Positions 8,260-15,501 of a stretch of DNA of 64,000 nt are shown here, one piece after another. The notes beneath the pieces were generated by a model. That model ran no database searches. It was not told where the DNA came from and was given only the letters and a program-made list of their open reading frames with translations. A program made the translations under genes and the position numbers. How positions within the stretch are numbered: the first letter of the stretch is position 1; each line of letters opens with the position of its first letter. Source of the DNA: Streptomyces sp. NL15-2K (lineage in GTDB: Bacteria > Actinomycetota > Actinomycetes > Streptomycetales > Streptomycetaceae); the NCBI RefSeq assembly GCF_030551255.1, contig NZ_CP130630.1, forward strand, positions 8,927,001 to 8,991,000, written 5' to 3'.

Positions 8260-9384
8260 TTAAGCGGGGTCGACGAGTCCCTTGGCGTCGCGGGCCAGGG
8301 CGGTGAGGCGGGAGATCGCCCGGAAGTACTTCTTGCGGTAGCCGCCGTTCAGCATCTCCTCGCTGAACAGCCGGTCGAAGGGCAGCCCCGAGGCCAGGAC
8401 CGGAACCTCACGGTCGTAGAGCCGGTCCGCGAGGACGACGAGCCTGAGGGCCGTCGACTGGTCGGGAATCGGCCCGACGTCGGTGAGACACACCGCCTTC
8501 AGGCCGTCGGTCAGCGCGCCGTACCGGCTGGGGTGGATGCGGGCGAGGTGCTCCAGCAGCTGCGGGAAGGCGTCGAGCGAGGCGCCCTCGGTGGCGTGCG
8601 CGGCCTTGGTCACCTGCTCGTCGGAGTACGGCGCCGGGGCCTCGGGCAGGCCGCGGTGGCGGTAGTCCTCGCCGTCGATGCGCAGGGCGCGGAAGTGCGC
8701 CGACAGGCCCTGGATCTCGCGCAGGAAGTCGGCGGAGGCGAAGCGGCCCTCGCCGAGCTTGCCCGGCAGGGTGTTGGAGGTGGCGGCGAGGGCGACGCCC
8801 GCGTCGACGAGCTTGCCGAGCAGGGTGGAGACGAGGACGGTGTCGCCGGGGTCGTCCAGTTCGAACTCGTCGATGCAGAGCAGACGGTGGCCGGAAAGGG
8901 TCTGCACCGTCTTCTGGAAACCGAGGGCGCCGACCAGGTTGGTCAGCTCCACGAACGTGCCGAACGCCTTGAGCGCGGGCTCGGCGGGCGTGGCGTGCCA
9001 GAGGGAGGCCAGCAGGTGGGTCTTGCCGACGCCGTAGCCGCCGTCGAGGTAGACGCCGCGAGGCCCGGCCGGGGTCTTCGGCGCCTTGGCCTTCCCGAAG
9101 CCCTTGCCGAAGCCCAGGAAGCCGCGCTTGGTCTTGCCGGCCCCGGAGGCGTGCGCCCCGCCCAGCCCGGCCGCGAAGCCCTCGAGAACCCGCACGGCCT
9201 CGGTCTGGCTGGGCTGGTCCGGGTCCGGGATGTACGTGCTGAAGCGCACCGAGTCGAACCGCGGCGGCGGCACCATCTCGGCGACCAGCCGGTCCGCGGG
9301 GACGTGCGGCTCACGGGCGCACAGGGACAGCGGAGCGGTCTGCGCTATGGGGCCGAATCCGGACGCGGCGGGGGAGGTAGGCAC
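8260..9384 (-). CDS. zapE: ZapE/AFG1-family ATPase
   Basis: AFG1-like P-loop ATPase. The Walker A motif GGYGVGKT lies near residue 115 and the Walker B motif LLCIDEFELDD near 165. The opening LSLCAREPHVPADRLV and the ending KYFRAISRLTAL fit the family. In other bacteria ZapE interacts with FtsZ under stress, while AFG1 homologues assist protein quality control; the Streptomyces role is not known from sequence. I place the start at the GTG at 9382-9384, giving 374 residues and leaving 37 bp to the divergent reductase gene. An upstream ATG at 9421-9423 would overlap that gene's start. Confidence 0.9.
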   Translation of the reverse strand: MPTSPAASGFGPIAQTAPLSLCAREPHVPADRLVAEMVPPPRFDSVRFSTYIPDPDQPSQTEAVRVLEGFAAGLGGAHASGAGKTKRGFLGFGKGFGKAKAPKTPAGPRGVYLDGGYGVGKTHLLASLWHATPAEPALKAFGTFVELTNLVGALGFQKTVQTLSGHRLLCIDEFELDDPGDTVLVSTLLGKLVDAGVALAATSNTLPGKLGEGRFASADFLREIQGLSAHFRALRIDGEDYRHRGLPEAPAPYSDEQVTKAAHATEGASLDAFPQLLEHLARIHPSRYGALTDGLKAVCLTDVGPIPDQSTALRLVVLADRLYDREVPVLASGLPFDRLFSEEMLNGGYRKKYFRAISRLTALARDAKGLVDPA

Positions 9385-9421
9385 GGTTACCCATGCTAAG
9401 GGGCGTGCCACACTGCACGAC

Positions 9422-10216
9422 ATGCGACGCCTGTTCCCTGTGACCGACGAAACAGCGGCCCGGAACCGGGGTGAGGCCGAGTGGAGCCTTGCCGAGCTGG
9501 CCGGGGCCTACGCCTATCCCGCGCTCGGGCCCGAGGGCGGTGGCGGTGGGCCGGTGGTCTGGCTGCGGGCCAACATGGTCTCCACGCTCGACGGGGCCGG
9601 CCAGCACGAGGGCCATTCCCAGCCCATCTCCAGCGTGGCCGACATGCGGATCTTCGGCGTCCTGCGGGCCCTCGCGGACGTGGTGGTGGTCGGTGCCCAA
9701 ACGGTACGCCAGGAGGGGTACCGCCCGGCACGCGCGCGTGCGGAGTTCGCCGGGATGCGGGCGGCGGCCGGGCAGGGGCCCGCGCCCGCGATCGCCGTGG
9801 TCAGCGCCAGCCTGAACCTGGACTTCACCCTCCCGCTGTTCACCTCGCCGCTCGTGCCCACCCTGGTCCTCACCGGGGCCGCGGCCGCCCCGGACCGGAT
9901 AGCGGCGGCAGAGAAGGCGGGCGCCCAGGTGGTGGTCGCCGGGGACGGCGTCGGCGTGGAGCCCGCCCGCGCCGTACGGGCCCTCGCCGAGCTCGGGCAC
10001 ACCCGGCTGCTGACGGAGGGCGGACCACGCCTGCTCGGCCAGCTGGTGGCCGCCGAAGTCCTCGACGAGCTCTGTCTGACCGTGTCCCCGATGCTCACCG
10101 TCGGCGACGCGCAGCGGATCACGGGCGGGCCCTCCGTCGCGGTTCCGCACCGGTTCGGGCTGGTGTCGCTGCTGGAGGAGGACGGTTTCCTCTTCAGCCG
10201 GTACCAGCGGTCCTGA
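9422..10216 (+). CDS. Pyrimidine reductase family protein (RibD C-terminal-like)
   Basis: The 264-residue protein consists of a RibD_C/dihydrofolate-reductase-like domain. Recognisable parts are the substrate loop STLDGAGQHEG, then SSVADMRIFGVLRALADV, VVVGAQTVRQEGY, and the glycine-rich LLTEGGPRLLGQ near the C-terminus that contacts NADPH. In RibD this domain reduces the ribosyl group of a riboflavin precursor. Standalone actinobacterial copies have no assigned substrate. The gene is divergent from zapE across 37 bp, so the two share a promoter region. Confidence 0.9.
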   Translation: MRRLFPVTDETAARNRGEAEWSLAELAGAYAYPALGPEGGGGGPVVWLRANMVSTLDGAGQHEGHSQPISSVADMRIFGVLRALADVVVVGAQTVRQEGYRPARARAEFAGMRAAAGQGPAPAIAVVSASLNLDFTLPLFTSPLVPTLVLTGAAAAPDRIAAAEKAGAQVVVAGDGVGVEPARAVRALAELGHTRLLTEGGPRLLGQLVAAEVLDELCLTVSPMLTVGDAQRITGGPSVAVPHRFGLVSLLEEDGFLFSRYQRS

Positions 10217-10382
10217 GGCGGCCGGGCAGAGGGCCGGGCAGGCGGCCGGTCCCGACATAGGTGGAATCTTCCGTTCCGTTCACCTTTCGGCGGGCACACT
10301 GATTCCGGCAGTACCCGTGCGATCGCGGGGCAGGATGGTTTCCGCAGGGCCTGCACGGCCCACGGAGGAGAAGGGGCGCCTG

Positions 10383-10856
10383 GTGTTCACAAGCGTATTG
10401 ATGATCGAGAAGGCCCTCACGTCCGCCGACGTGGAGTTCGTCACCGGCTTGCACGGGGAGGAGAAGGTCGCCTTCCACGTGCTGCTGCAGCCACGCGGCG
10501 AGCAGGCGGACCGGCTGCTGCGCGCCATCGACGACGTCGCGCTCGGCGCGATCGACGAGGCGGCGCGGGAGTTGGAGACGCCGGAGGGGGAGGAGGCGAA
10601 GAGCCTCGGCCAGCAGGCCCTGGAGGTGTCCCTCACCGCCCTGCGCGCGGCCGGCAGTGACGCGGTGGGGCGGCTGATCGAGGACCATCCGCTGGACGCG
10701 CTGAAGGCGTTGGTCGACGAGATCGACGTGGACGAGGTGATCGTGCTGACCGATCCCCACTACGTGGAGGAGTTCTTCCACCGGGACTGGGCGTCGCGGG
10801 CGCGGCACAAGGTGGGGGTCCCGGTGCTGAAGTTGTTCTCGCACAGCAAGGCGTGA
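10383..10856 (+). CDS. Conserved actinobacterial protein, possible universal-stress-like fold
   Basis: The GTG start at 10383 follows GGAGGAG-like sequence (GGAGGAGAAGG, 10361-10371) and gives 157 residues. The first part (FTSVLMIEKALTSADVEFV) and the acidic middle are typical of a small conserved actinobacterial family. The C-terminal segment DEVIVLTDPHYVEEFFHRDW followed by HKVGVPVLKLF resembles the last strand and helix of universal stress proteins. I do not recognise a catalytic motif. It lies between the reductase and murC genes, with 86 bp to murC. Confidence 0.75.
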   Translation: MFTSVLMIEKALTSADVEFVTGLHGEEKVAFHVLLQPRGEQADRLLRAIDDVALGAIDEAARELETPEGEEAKSLGQQALEVSLTALRAAGSDAVGRLIEDHPLDALKALVDEIDVDEVIVLTDPHYVEEFFHRDWASRARHKVGVPVLKLFSHSKA

Positions 10857-10867
10857 GCGTTCCCGTT

Positions 10868-10891
10868 GACCTATTGCGCGCGCAATAGGTC
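10868..10891. promoter_or_regulatory. 24-bp perfect palindrome upstream of murC
   Basis: GACCTATTGCGC is followed immediately by its reverse complement. A TTGACC hexamer (10866-10871) overlaps the left edge and a TAGGGT hexamer lies at 10894-10899. The palindrome could be a repressor site on the murC promoter or, as RNA, a loopless hairpin ending the upstream gene. There is no T-run, which slightly favours an operator. Confidence 0.6.
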
Positions 10892-10942
10892 AGTAGGGTG
10901 GTCGCCGAACGTTCGCCGCACGAGCACGCACAGGAGACACGC

Positions 10943-12331
10943 ATGGCACCCGGCCTTCCCACCGCCATGGACCGACCGCACTTCATCGGCATCGGCGGCG
11001 CCGGGATGTCGGGCATCGCGAAGATTCTGGCGCAGCGTGGGGCGAAGGTCGCCGGCAGTGATGCCAAGGAGTCCGCGACCGCCGAGGCGCTGCGGGCGCT
11101 GGGCGTGACCGTGCACATCGGGCACGCGGCGGAGCATCTGGCGTCCGACGCCACCTGCGTCGTCGTGTCCTCGGCGATCCGGGCCGACAATCCGGAGCTC
11201 GCGCGGGCGGCCGAGCTGAGTGTCCCGGTGGTCCACCGGTCGGACGCCCTCGCCCGCCTGATGGACGGCCTGCGTCCGATCGCGGTGGCCGGCACGCACG
11301 GCAAGACCACCACGACCTCGATGCTGGCGGTGTCGCTGAGCGAGCTCGGCCTGCGGCCGTCGTACGCCATCGGCGGCGATCTGGACGCGCCCGGCTCCAA
11401 CGCCCTGCACGGCGAGGGCGAGATCTTCGTCGCCGAGGCGGACGAATCGGACCGCAGCTTCCACAAGTACGCCCCCGAGGTCGCCATCGTCCTCAACGTC
11501 GAGCTCGACCACCACGCCAACTACGCGTCCATGGAGGAGATCTACGAGTCCTTCGAGACGTTCGCCGGCAAGATCGTGCCCGGCGGCACACTGGTGATCA
11601 CGGCGGACCACGAGGGCGCTCGGGAGCTGACGCGGCGGCTGGCCGGGTCGGTGAAGACGGTGACGTACGGGGAGTCGGCGGACGCGGACGTACGGATCCT
11701 GTCGGTGACGGCCCAGGGGCTGAAGAGCGAGGTCACCGTCGTCCTGGACGGCGTGGAGCGCACCTTCGCGGTCTCCGTCCCCGGCCGCCACTACGCGCAC
11801 AACGCCGTGGCCGCGCTGGCCGCGGGCGTGGCGCTGGGCGTCCCGGCCGCCGAGCTGGCCCCGGCCATCGCCGCGTACACGGGCGTCAAGCGGCGCCTGC
11901 AGCTGAAGGGCGAGGCGGCCGGTGTCCAGGTCATCGACTCCTACGCCCACCACCCGACGGAGATGACGGCGGACCTGGAGGCGATGCGCGCGGCGGCCGG
12001 TGACGCCCGCATCCTGGTCGTCTTCCAGCCCCACCTGTTCTCCCGGACGCAGGAGCTGGGCAAGGAGATGGGCGAGGCCCTCGCGCTGGCGGACGCCTCG
12101 GTCGTCCTCGACATCTACCCGGCCCGCGAGGACCCGATCCCGGGCGTGACGAGCGAGCTGATCATCGAGGCGGCGCGGATCGCGGGCGCGGAGGTGACGC
12201 CGGTCCACGACAAGGCGGAGGTGCCCGCGGTCGTGGCGGGAATGGCCAAGGCCGGTGATCTCGTTCTCACCATGGGCGCGGGCGATGTGACGGACCTCGG
12301 CCCGCGGATCCTGGACCGTCTGTCGAAGTGA
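10943..12331 (+). CDS. murC: UDP-N-acetylmuramate--L-alanine ligase
   Basis: The 462-residue protein is a Mur ligase. It has the N-terminal UDP-binding GIGGAGMSGIAKIL loop (about residues 14-27), the ATP P-loop GTHGKTTTTSM (about 118-128), the central EADESDRSF Mg-binding region, and the C-terminal substrate loop SYAHHPTEM. It adds L-alanine to UDP-MurNAc in the cytoplasm, the first amino-acid step of peptidoglycan synthesis. The ATG at 10943 has AGGAG 7 bases upstream. All key residues are present. The last three codons and the stop are duplicated three more times just downstream. Confidence 0.97.
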   Translation: MAPGLPTAMDRPHFIGIGGAGMSGIAKILAQRGAKVAGSDAKESATAEALRALGVTVHIGHAAEHLASDATCVVVSSAIRADNPELARAAELSVPVVHRSDALARLMDGLRPIAVAGTHGKTTTTSMLAVSLSELGLRPSYAIGGDLDAPGSNALHGEGEIFVAEADESDRSFHKYAPEVAIVLNVELDHHANYASMEEIYESFETFAGKIVPGGTLVITADHEGARELTRRLAGSVKTVTYGESADADVRILSVTAQGLKSEVTVVLDGVERTFAVSVPGRHYAHNAVAALAAGVALGVPAAELAPAIAAYTGVKRRLQLKGEAAGVQVIDSYAHHPTEMTADLEAMRAAAGDARILVVFQPHLFSRTQELGKEMGEALALADASVVLDIYPAREDPIPGVTSELIIEAARIAGAEVTPVHDKAEVPAVVAGMAKAGDLVLTMGAGDVTDLGPRILDRLSK

Positions 12332-12358
12332 TCGAAGTGATCGAAGTGATCGAAGTGA
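12323..12358 (+). repeat. Four 9-bp tandem repeats spanning the murC stop codon
   Basis: The unit TCGAAGTGA (Ser-Lys-stop) occurs four times in a row, in frame, so the murC frame ends in four successive stop codons. This looks like slipped-strand duplication at the gene end. It does not change the protein. Confidence 0.95.
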
Positions 12359-12371
12359 GGGGCTGAGGCTC

Positions 12372-12779
12372 ATGTCGTACGACATCGAGAAGCCGGACGA
12401 GCAGTGGCGCGCGGAGCTGACCCCGGCCGAGTACGCCGTACTGCGCAAGGCCGGTACGGAGCCCGCCTTCACCGGTGAGTACACCGACACCAAGACCAAG
12501 GGCGTCTACTCCTGCCGGGCCTGCGGGGCCGAGCTCTTCACCTCGGACACGAAGTTCGAGTCGCACTGCGGCTGGCCGTCCTTCTACGACCCGCGCGACT
12601 CGGACGCGGTGGAGCTCATCGAGGACCGGTCGCACGGGATGGTGCGGACCGAGGTGCGGTGTGCGCGGTGCGGATCGCATCTCGGGCACGTGTTCGAGGG
12701 TGAGGGCTATGCGACGCCCACGGACCAGCGGTACTGCATCAACTCCATCTCGCTGCGGTTGATGGCGGACGAGAAGTGA
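12372..12779 (+). CDS. msrB: Peptide-methionine (R)-S-oxide reductase MsrB
   Basis: The 135-residue protein is full-length MsrB. The two zinc CxxC motifs are visible (CRACG and CARCG), as are the GWPSF motif and the catalytic [10 protein letters not shown] (Cys resolving methionine-R-sulfoxide, reduced via thioredoxin). The C-terminal tail is LMADEK. The last 210 bp of the gene are repeated at 15270-15477 with a different tail (LSPDEA), so the 3' end of this intact copy may have been brought in by the insertion that follows. It starts 40 bp after murC and is followed by a hairpin. Confidence 0.96.
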   Translation: MSYDIEKPDEQWRAELTPAEYAVLRKAGTEPAFTGEYTDTKTKGVYSCRACGAELFTSDTKFESHCGWPSFYDPRDSDAVELIEDRSHGMVRTEVRCARCGSHLGHVFEGEGYATPTDQRYCINSISLRLMADEK

Positions 12780-12817
12780 CCGGAAGCCGCTGATCGTAGT
12801 GGCCGGTGAGTTGAATG

Positions 12818-12848
12818 ATGCCCCGTGCGGAGGTTCCGCGCGGGGCAT
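12818..12848 (+). terminator. Hairpin terminator after msrB
   Basis: A 13-bp stem (12818-12830 with 12836-12848, containing one G-U pair in plus-strand RNA) closes a 5-base loop, 38 bases after the msrB stop. It is followed by ordinary GC-rich sequence. Confidence 0.8.
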
Positions 12849-13069
12849 TGGTACGAAGTGGCCATGACGCCCCCTCTGGAGCCCGTGGCCGGGTCACCGA
12901 ACGAAGCCAGTTGCCGTCGGCGGAGGGGGTCGACACTCGTGCAGACAAGTAAGGGGATGGCTCGATTCCGAGGTGAACCCCGCCGAGGTTCGCCTGCTTC
13001 GGAAGGATCATGGCGCCGTGGTCCGGAAGCGGGCCCGGAAGGTGGGGGCGTAGTCGCCTCACTCGCGGA
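12849..13069. other. Island segment without a convincing gene
   Basis: Frames here are short and compositionally ordinary, and none has a good ribosome-binding site. An open plus-strand tail ends at a stop just before 13056 and could be a gene remnant, but I cannot name it. Confidence 0.4.
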
Positions 13070-14194
13070 TCAGGTGGGGTCGGATCCGTGTACATCGGTG
13101 TGTTTGATGAGGTATGGCGCCAACGTCGCGGCCACAACAGGGGACCGAAGGTAGGGGGCCACTCGGTGGAAGTCGAAGGGGGCGATGCTGTCTGTGAGAT
13201 CGAGATCGACCGCCGGGAAGCGCCGCTTGAGGGGGCGGGGGACGGCGACGATGTCCCCGTGATCGGACAGGTTGACCCACCGGCGCACCCCTGGCGGCCG
13301 TTCGCCGGTGTCGGCGAGCGGAGCTGGTGACAGGCGGTCGAAGACTCCATGGCGGAGTGCGAGCGGGGAGCCGAGTGTCAGGAGCAGGTCGACTTCGAGT
13401 TCCGGGTGGGAGTGGAAGGCCTCGTAGGCCACGACGCTTCCGAGGGAGTGGGCGATGACCACGCGGGCGCCCGTCGAGGAGATGACGCCTGCGACCTCCT
13501 CTCGGGCCGCGGCGCGGGCAGCGTCGTCCGGCCCGCCGAGATAGCGCGTGACGTCGCGGAAGAACGTGGCGATGAACGCGCGGGTCAGACGGCCGTCGAG
13601 GCTCAGATGCTCGGAGATCGCGGAGACGAGTTGTCGGAGCGGAACGGCCAGGCGTCCCTGAGCCGTTGCGGGAGGCGGAAGCCTCAGGCCCAGGGACTCG
13701 TCCAGCGATTCCGCCCAGTGGGCGATGTCCTCGGCCAGGTGGGGATGCTCGCGCTCCAGCTGATCGAGGTCCTCGGAACCTTGCGCGACGGGCCTGCCGT
13801 GGTGGAGATGGTGGGCGTAGTAGGCGTACGTGACAGGGACGTGCTCGGCGGCGAGGTCCTTGGCCCAGACGGCCGAGCGGGCGGTGACGATATCGGCCGG
13901 TGAGAGTGCGGACCGGTAGTGGCCTACGCCGTGTACGGCCACGAAGGCGTTCATCGCGGTGAAGCCGGCCTGGCTGCTGACGGCCTGAGTCAGGGCATCG
14001 CCCAGCGAGGCGGCGGTAGTCGCGGGGTCGTGATCGGGCTCCAGGAGGACATAGGCGTACTCCTTCTCCAGTGCCTCAGCCACCCGTTGTGCGTTCGGTG
14101 CCGCATAGGTGAGCTGCTGCCACTGCGGGGGTGTGTCGTCGGCGGGGTCCGCGGCAGGTCCTTCGATGCCGACCACCAACGCCTGACGCCGCAT
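13070..14194 (-). CDS. Alpha/beta-hydrolase-like protein with caspase-like N-terminal segment (island cargo)
   Basis: The ATG at 14192-14194 has GGGGGGA 6 bases upstream and gives 374 residues. Residues 1-75 (RRQALVVGIEGP, then an APNAQRVAEALE helix) resemble the first strand and helix of caspase/CHAT-type peptidases. From about 79 the strand AFVAVHGVGHY begins an alpha/beta-hydrolase pattern. The nucleophile elbow AHSLGS lies near residue 250, an Asp in DHGDIVAV near 320 and a His in FDFHRVAPYL near 350. A serine-hydrolase triad is therefore plausible. It lies between msrB and its duplicated end, so it is foreign cargo. Possible roles are defence effector or ordinary esterase; I cannot decide. 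Confidence 0.7.
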   Translation of the reverse strand: MRRQALVVGIEGPAADPADDTPPQWQQLTYAAPNAQRVAEALEKEYAYVLLEPDHDPATTAASLGDALTQAVSSQAGFTAMNAFVAVHGVGHYRSALSPADIVTARSAVWAKDLAAEHVPVTYAYYAHHLHHGRPVAQGSEDLDQLEREHPHLAEDIAHWAESLDESLGLRLPPPATAQGRLAVPLRQLVSAISEHLSLDGRLTRAFIATFFRDVTRYLGGPDDAARAAAREEVAGVISSTGARVVIAHSLGSVVAYEAFHSHPELEVDLLLTLGSPLALRHGVFDRLSPAPLADTGERPPGVRRWVNLSDHGDIVAVPRPLKRRFPAVDLDLTDSIAPFDFHRVAPYLRSPVVAATLAPYLIKHTDVHGSDPT

Positions 14195-14410
14195 TGCGCA
14201 TCCCCCCGTCCTCATGAACTCCCCTGATTTTTCGATGAATTGTGCCAGTCGGCGGCCGGTGCCGAGAGAGGCTCCAACAACGGCGGATCATGTCGGTAAG
14301 CGCGGCAGAGCATTATTCAGCCCCGCTGAACGGCCTGCCGCCGGGAAGTCCACTTCGGGTTGGTCCGGCCGCCACTTGAACCTTCGTAATACGCGTCATA
14401 CGCTACCAAT

Positions 14411-14740
14411 ATGGCGAAGACGCGGATCAGTATCAGTCTGGAGAAGGCACAGGCCGAGCGGATCAGGCAGCATGCGGAGCGGGCGGGTATGGACGTCTCG
14501 GCGTACCTGGTGCACGCGGCGACGCGGCAGATGGCGGAGAGCGATGCCATAGAGGAGCAGTTCGCGGGGGTGGACGCACTGATCGCGCGGGCGGAAGAAG
14601 CGGCTGGTGCGATTGCGGCGGAGCCGACGGCCTCGGCGGGGGAGCTGACCGAGCAGGAGCGCCGAGAGGTCGAGGAGGCGCTGGCGCTGGTGCGAGGTGA
14701 GGATCGGCGGGGAAGCCGGACGTCGGGGCACGCCGCGTGA
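14411..14740 (+). CDS. RHH/CopG-type antitoxin of a PIN toxin pair
   Basis: The 109-residue protein opens with KTRISISLEKAQAERIRQHA and GMDVSAYLVHAA, the strand-helix-helix pattern of ribbon-helix-helix DNA-binding antitoxins. An acidic C-terminal half probably wraps the toxin. Its stop overlaps the GTG start of the PIN gene by 4 bp (GTGA), the usual translational coupling of toxin-antitoxin operons. Family knowledge: such antitoxins repress their own promoter, which would lie in 14195-14410. It is part of the inserted island. Confidence 0.82.
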   Translation: MAKTRISISLEKAQAERIRQHAERAGMDVSAYLVHAATRQMAESDAIEEQFAGVDALIARAEEAAGAIAAEPTASAGELTEQERREVEEALALVRGEDRRGSRTSGHAA

Positions 14741-15222
14741 GTGGGCGGGTGCCGGTGTACGACTCCGGCATGCTGATCGCTCTCGCCGACCGAAAGGCCA
14801 AAGCGGTTGGCCTGCACGAAGGGCTGCGCACCTCCGAGCACCGTGCACTGGTGCTCGGTCCTGTTCTGGCACAGGTCTGGCGTCCCGAACCGGCCCTGGT
14901 GCACGCTCTGGCCGGGGCATTGAAGGGGTGCACGGTCCCGCAGGCCCGGTCGGCCGAGCCCGCGATGCGGGAGACGAAGGCGGGTCGGCCGGAGTGTCTG
15001 GCCTGCGTGACCGGCCCGGATGTCACCGATTGGCGGCGCATCGGGACGGCGCTCGGGCAGGCGGCACTGCCGGCGAAGAAGCGGCCGGACGCGGTTGATG
15101 CGTGGGTGGCGCTGGCCGCTGCCCGGCACGGCAGCGCGGTGATCTTCACCAGTGACCCGGATGACATCCACGCGTACCTGGAAGTGCTGCAGCCGCCGGA
15201 CGTTCATGTCGTCCCGGTGTGA
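14737..15222 (+). CDS. PIN-domain (VapC-like) ribonuclease toxin
   Basis: The 161-residue protein shows the PIN pattern: VYDSGMLIALADR at the N-terminus (first Asp, residue 8), LAQVWR near residue 45, DAVDAWVALAA near 118 and TSDPDDI near 138. The acidic residues at positions one, three and four of the nuclease site are present. The second is Gln in LAQVWR, which I have seen as normal in this actinobacterial subfamily. PIN toxins cleave specific RNAs to slow growth. The overlap with the RHH antitoxin gene supports a toxin-antitoxin pair. RNA target unknown. Confidence 0.82.
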   Translation: MSGRVPVYDSGMLIALADRKAKAVGLHEGLRTSEHRALVLGPVLAQVWRPEPALVHALAGALKGCTVPQARSAEPAMRETKAGRPECLACVTGPDVTDWRRIGTALGQAALPAKKRPDAVDAWVALAAARHGSAVIFTSDPDDIHAYLEVLQPPDVHVVPV

Positions 15223-15269
15223 GCGTGGCGCAAGTGAATTTCTGTGGCTCCTGACGTGTGACGGGTCAC

Positions 15270-15477
15270 GGCTGGCTCCTTCTACGACCCGCGCGACTCG
15301 GACGCGGTGGAGCTCATCGAGGATCGGTCGCACGGGATGGTGCGGACCGAGGTGCGGTGCGCCCGCTGCGGGTCGCATCTCGGGCACGTGTTCGAGGGTG
15401 AGGGCTATGCGACGCCCACGGACCAGCGGTACTGCATCAACTCCATCTCGCTGCGGTTGAGTCCGGACGAGGCCTGA
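15270..15477 (+). pseudogene. Duplicated 3' fragment of msrB
   Basis: This stretch repeats about 210 bp of the msrB 3' end (12569-12779). It has one 2-base deletion at its start, five or so substitutions, and a different last six codons (tail SPDEA). It lacks the first two-thirds of the gene and has no start, so it cannot make MsrB. The two copies bracket the hydrolase and toxin-antitoxin genes, the arrangement left when a circular molecule integrates by one crossover or at a site inside msrB. Confidence 0.93.
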
Positions 15478-15501
15478 GGGGCAGGCGGTTCTCCGGGCGG
15501 T

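Noticed and set aside
12825..13154. A 109-codon plus-strand frame inside the msrB island
   Set aside because: No ribosome-binding site or recognisable pattern, and it overlaps the end of the well-supported hydrolase gene.
12780..15270. A complete integrative element with integrase and tRNA attachment site at the msrB island
   Set aside because: No integrase, excisionase or tRNA gene could be found; only the duplicated msrB end supports insertion.
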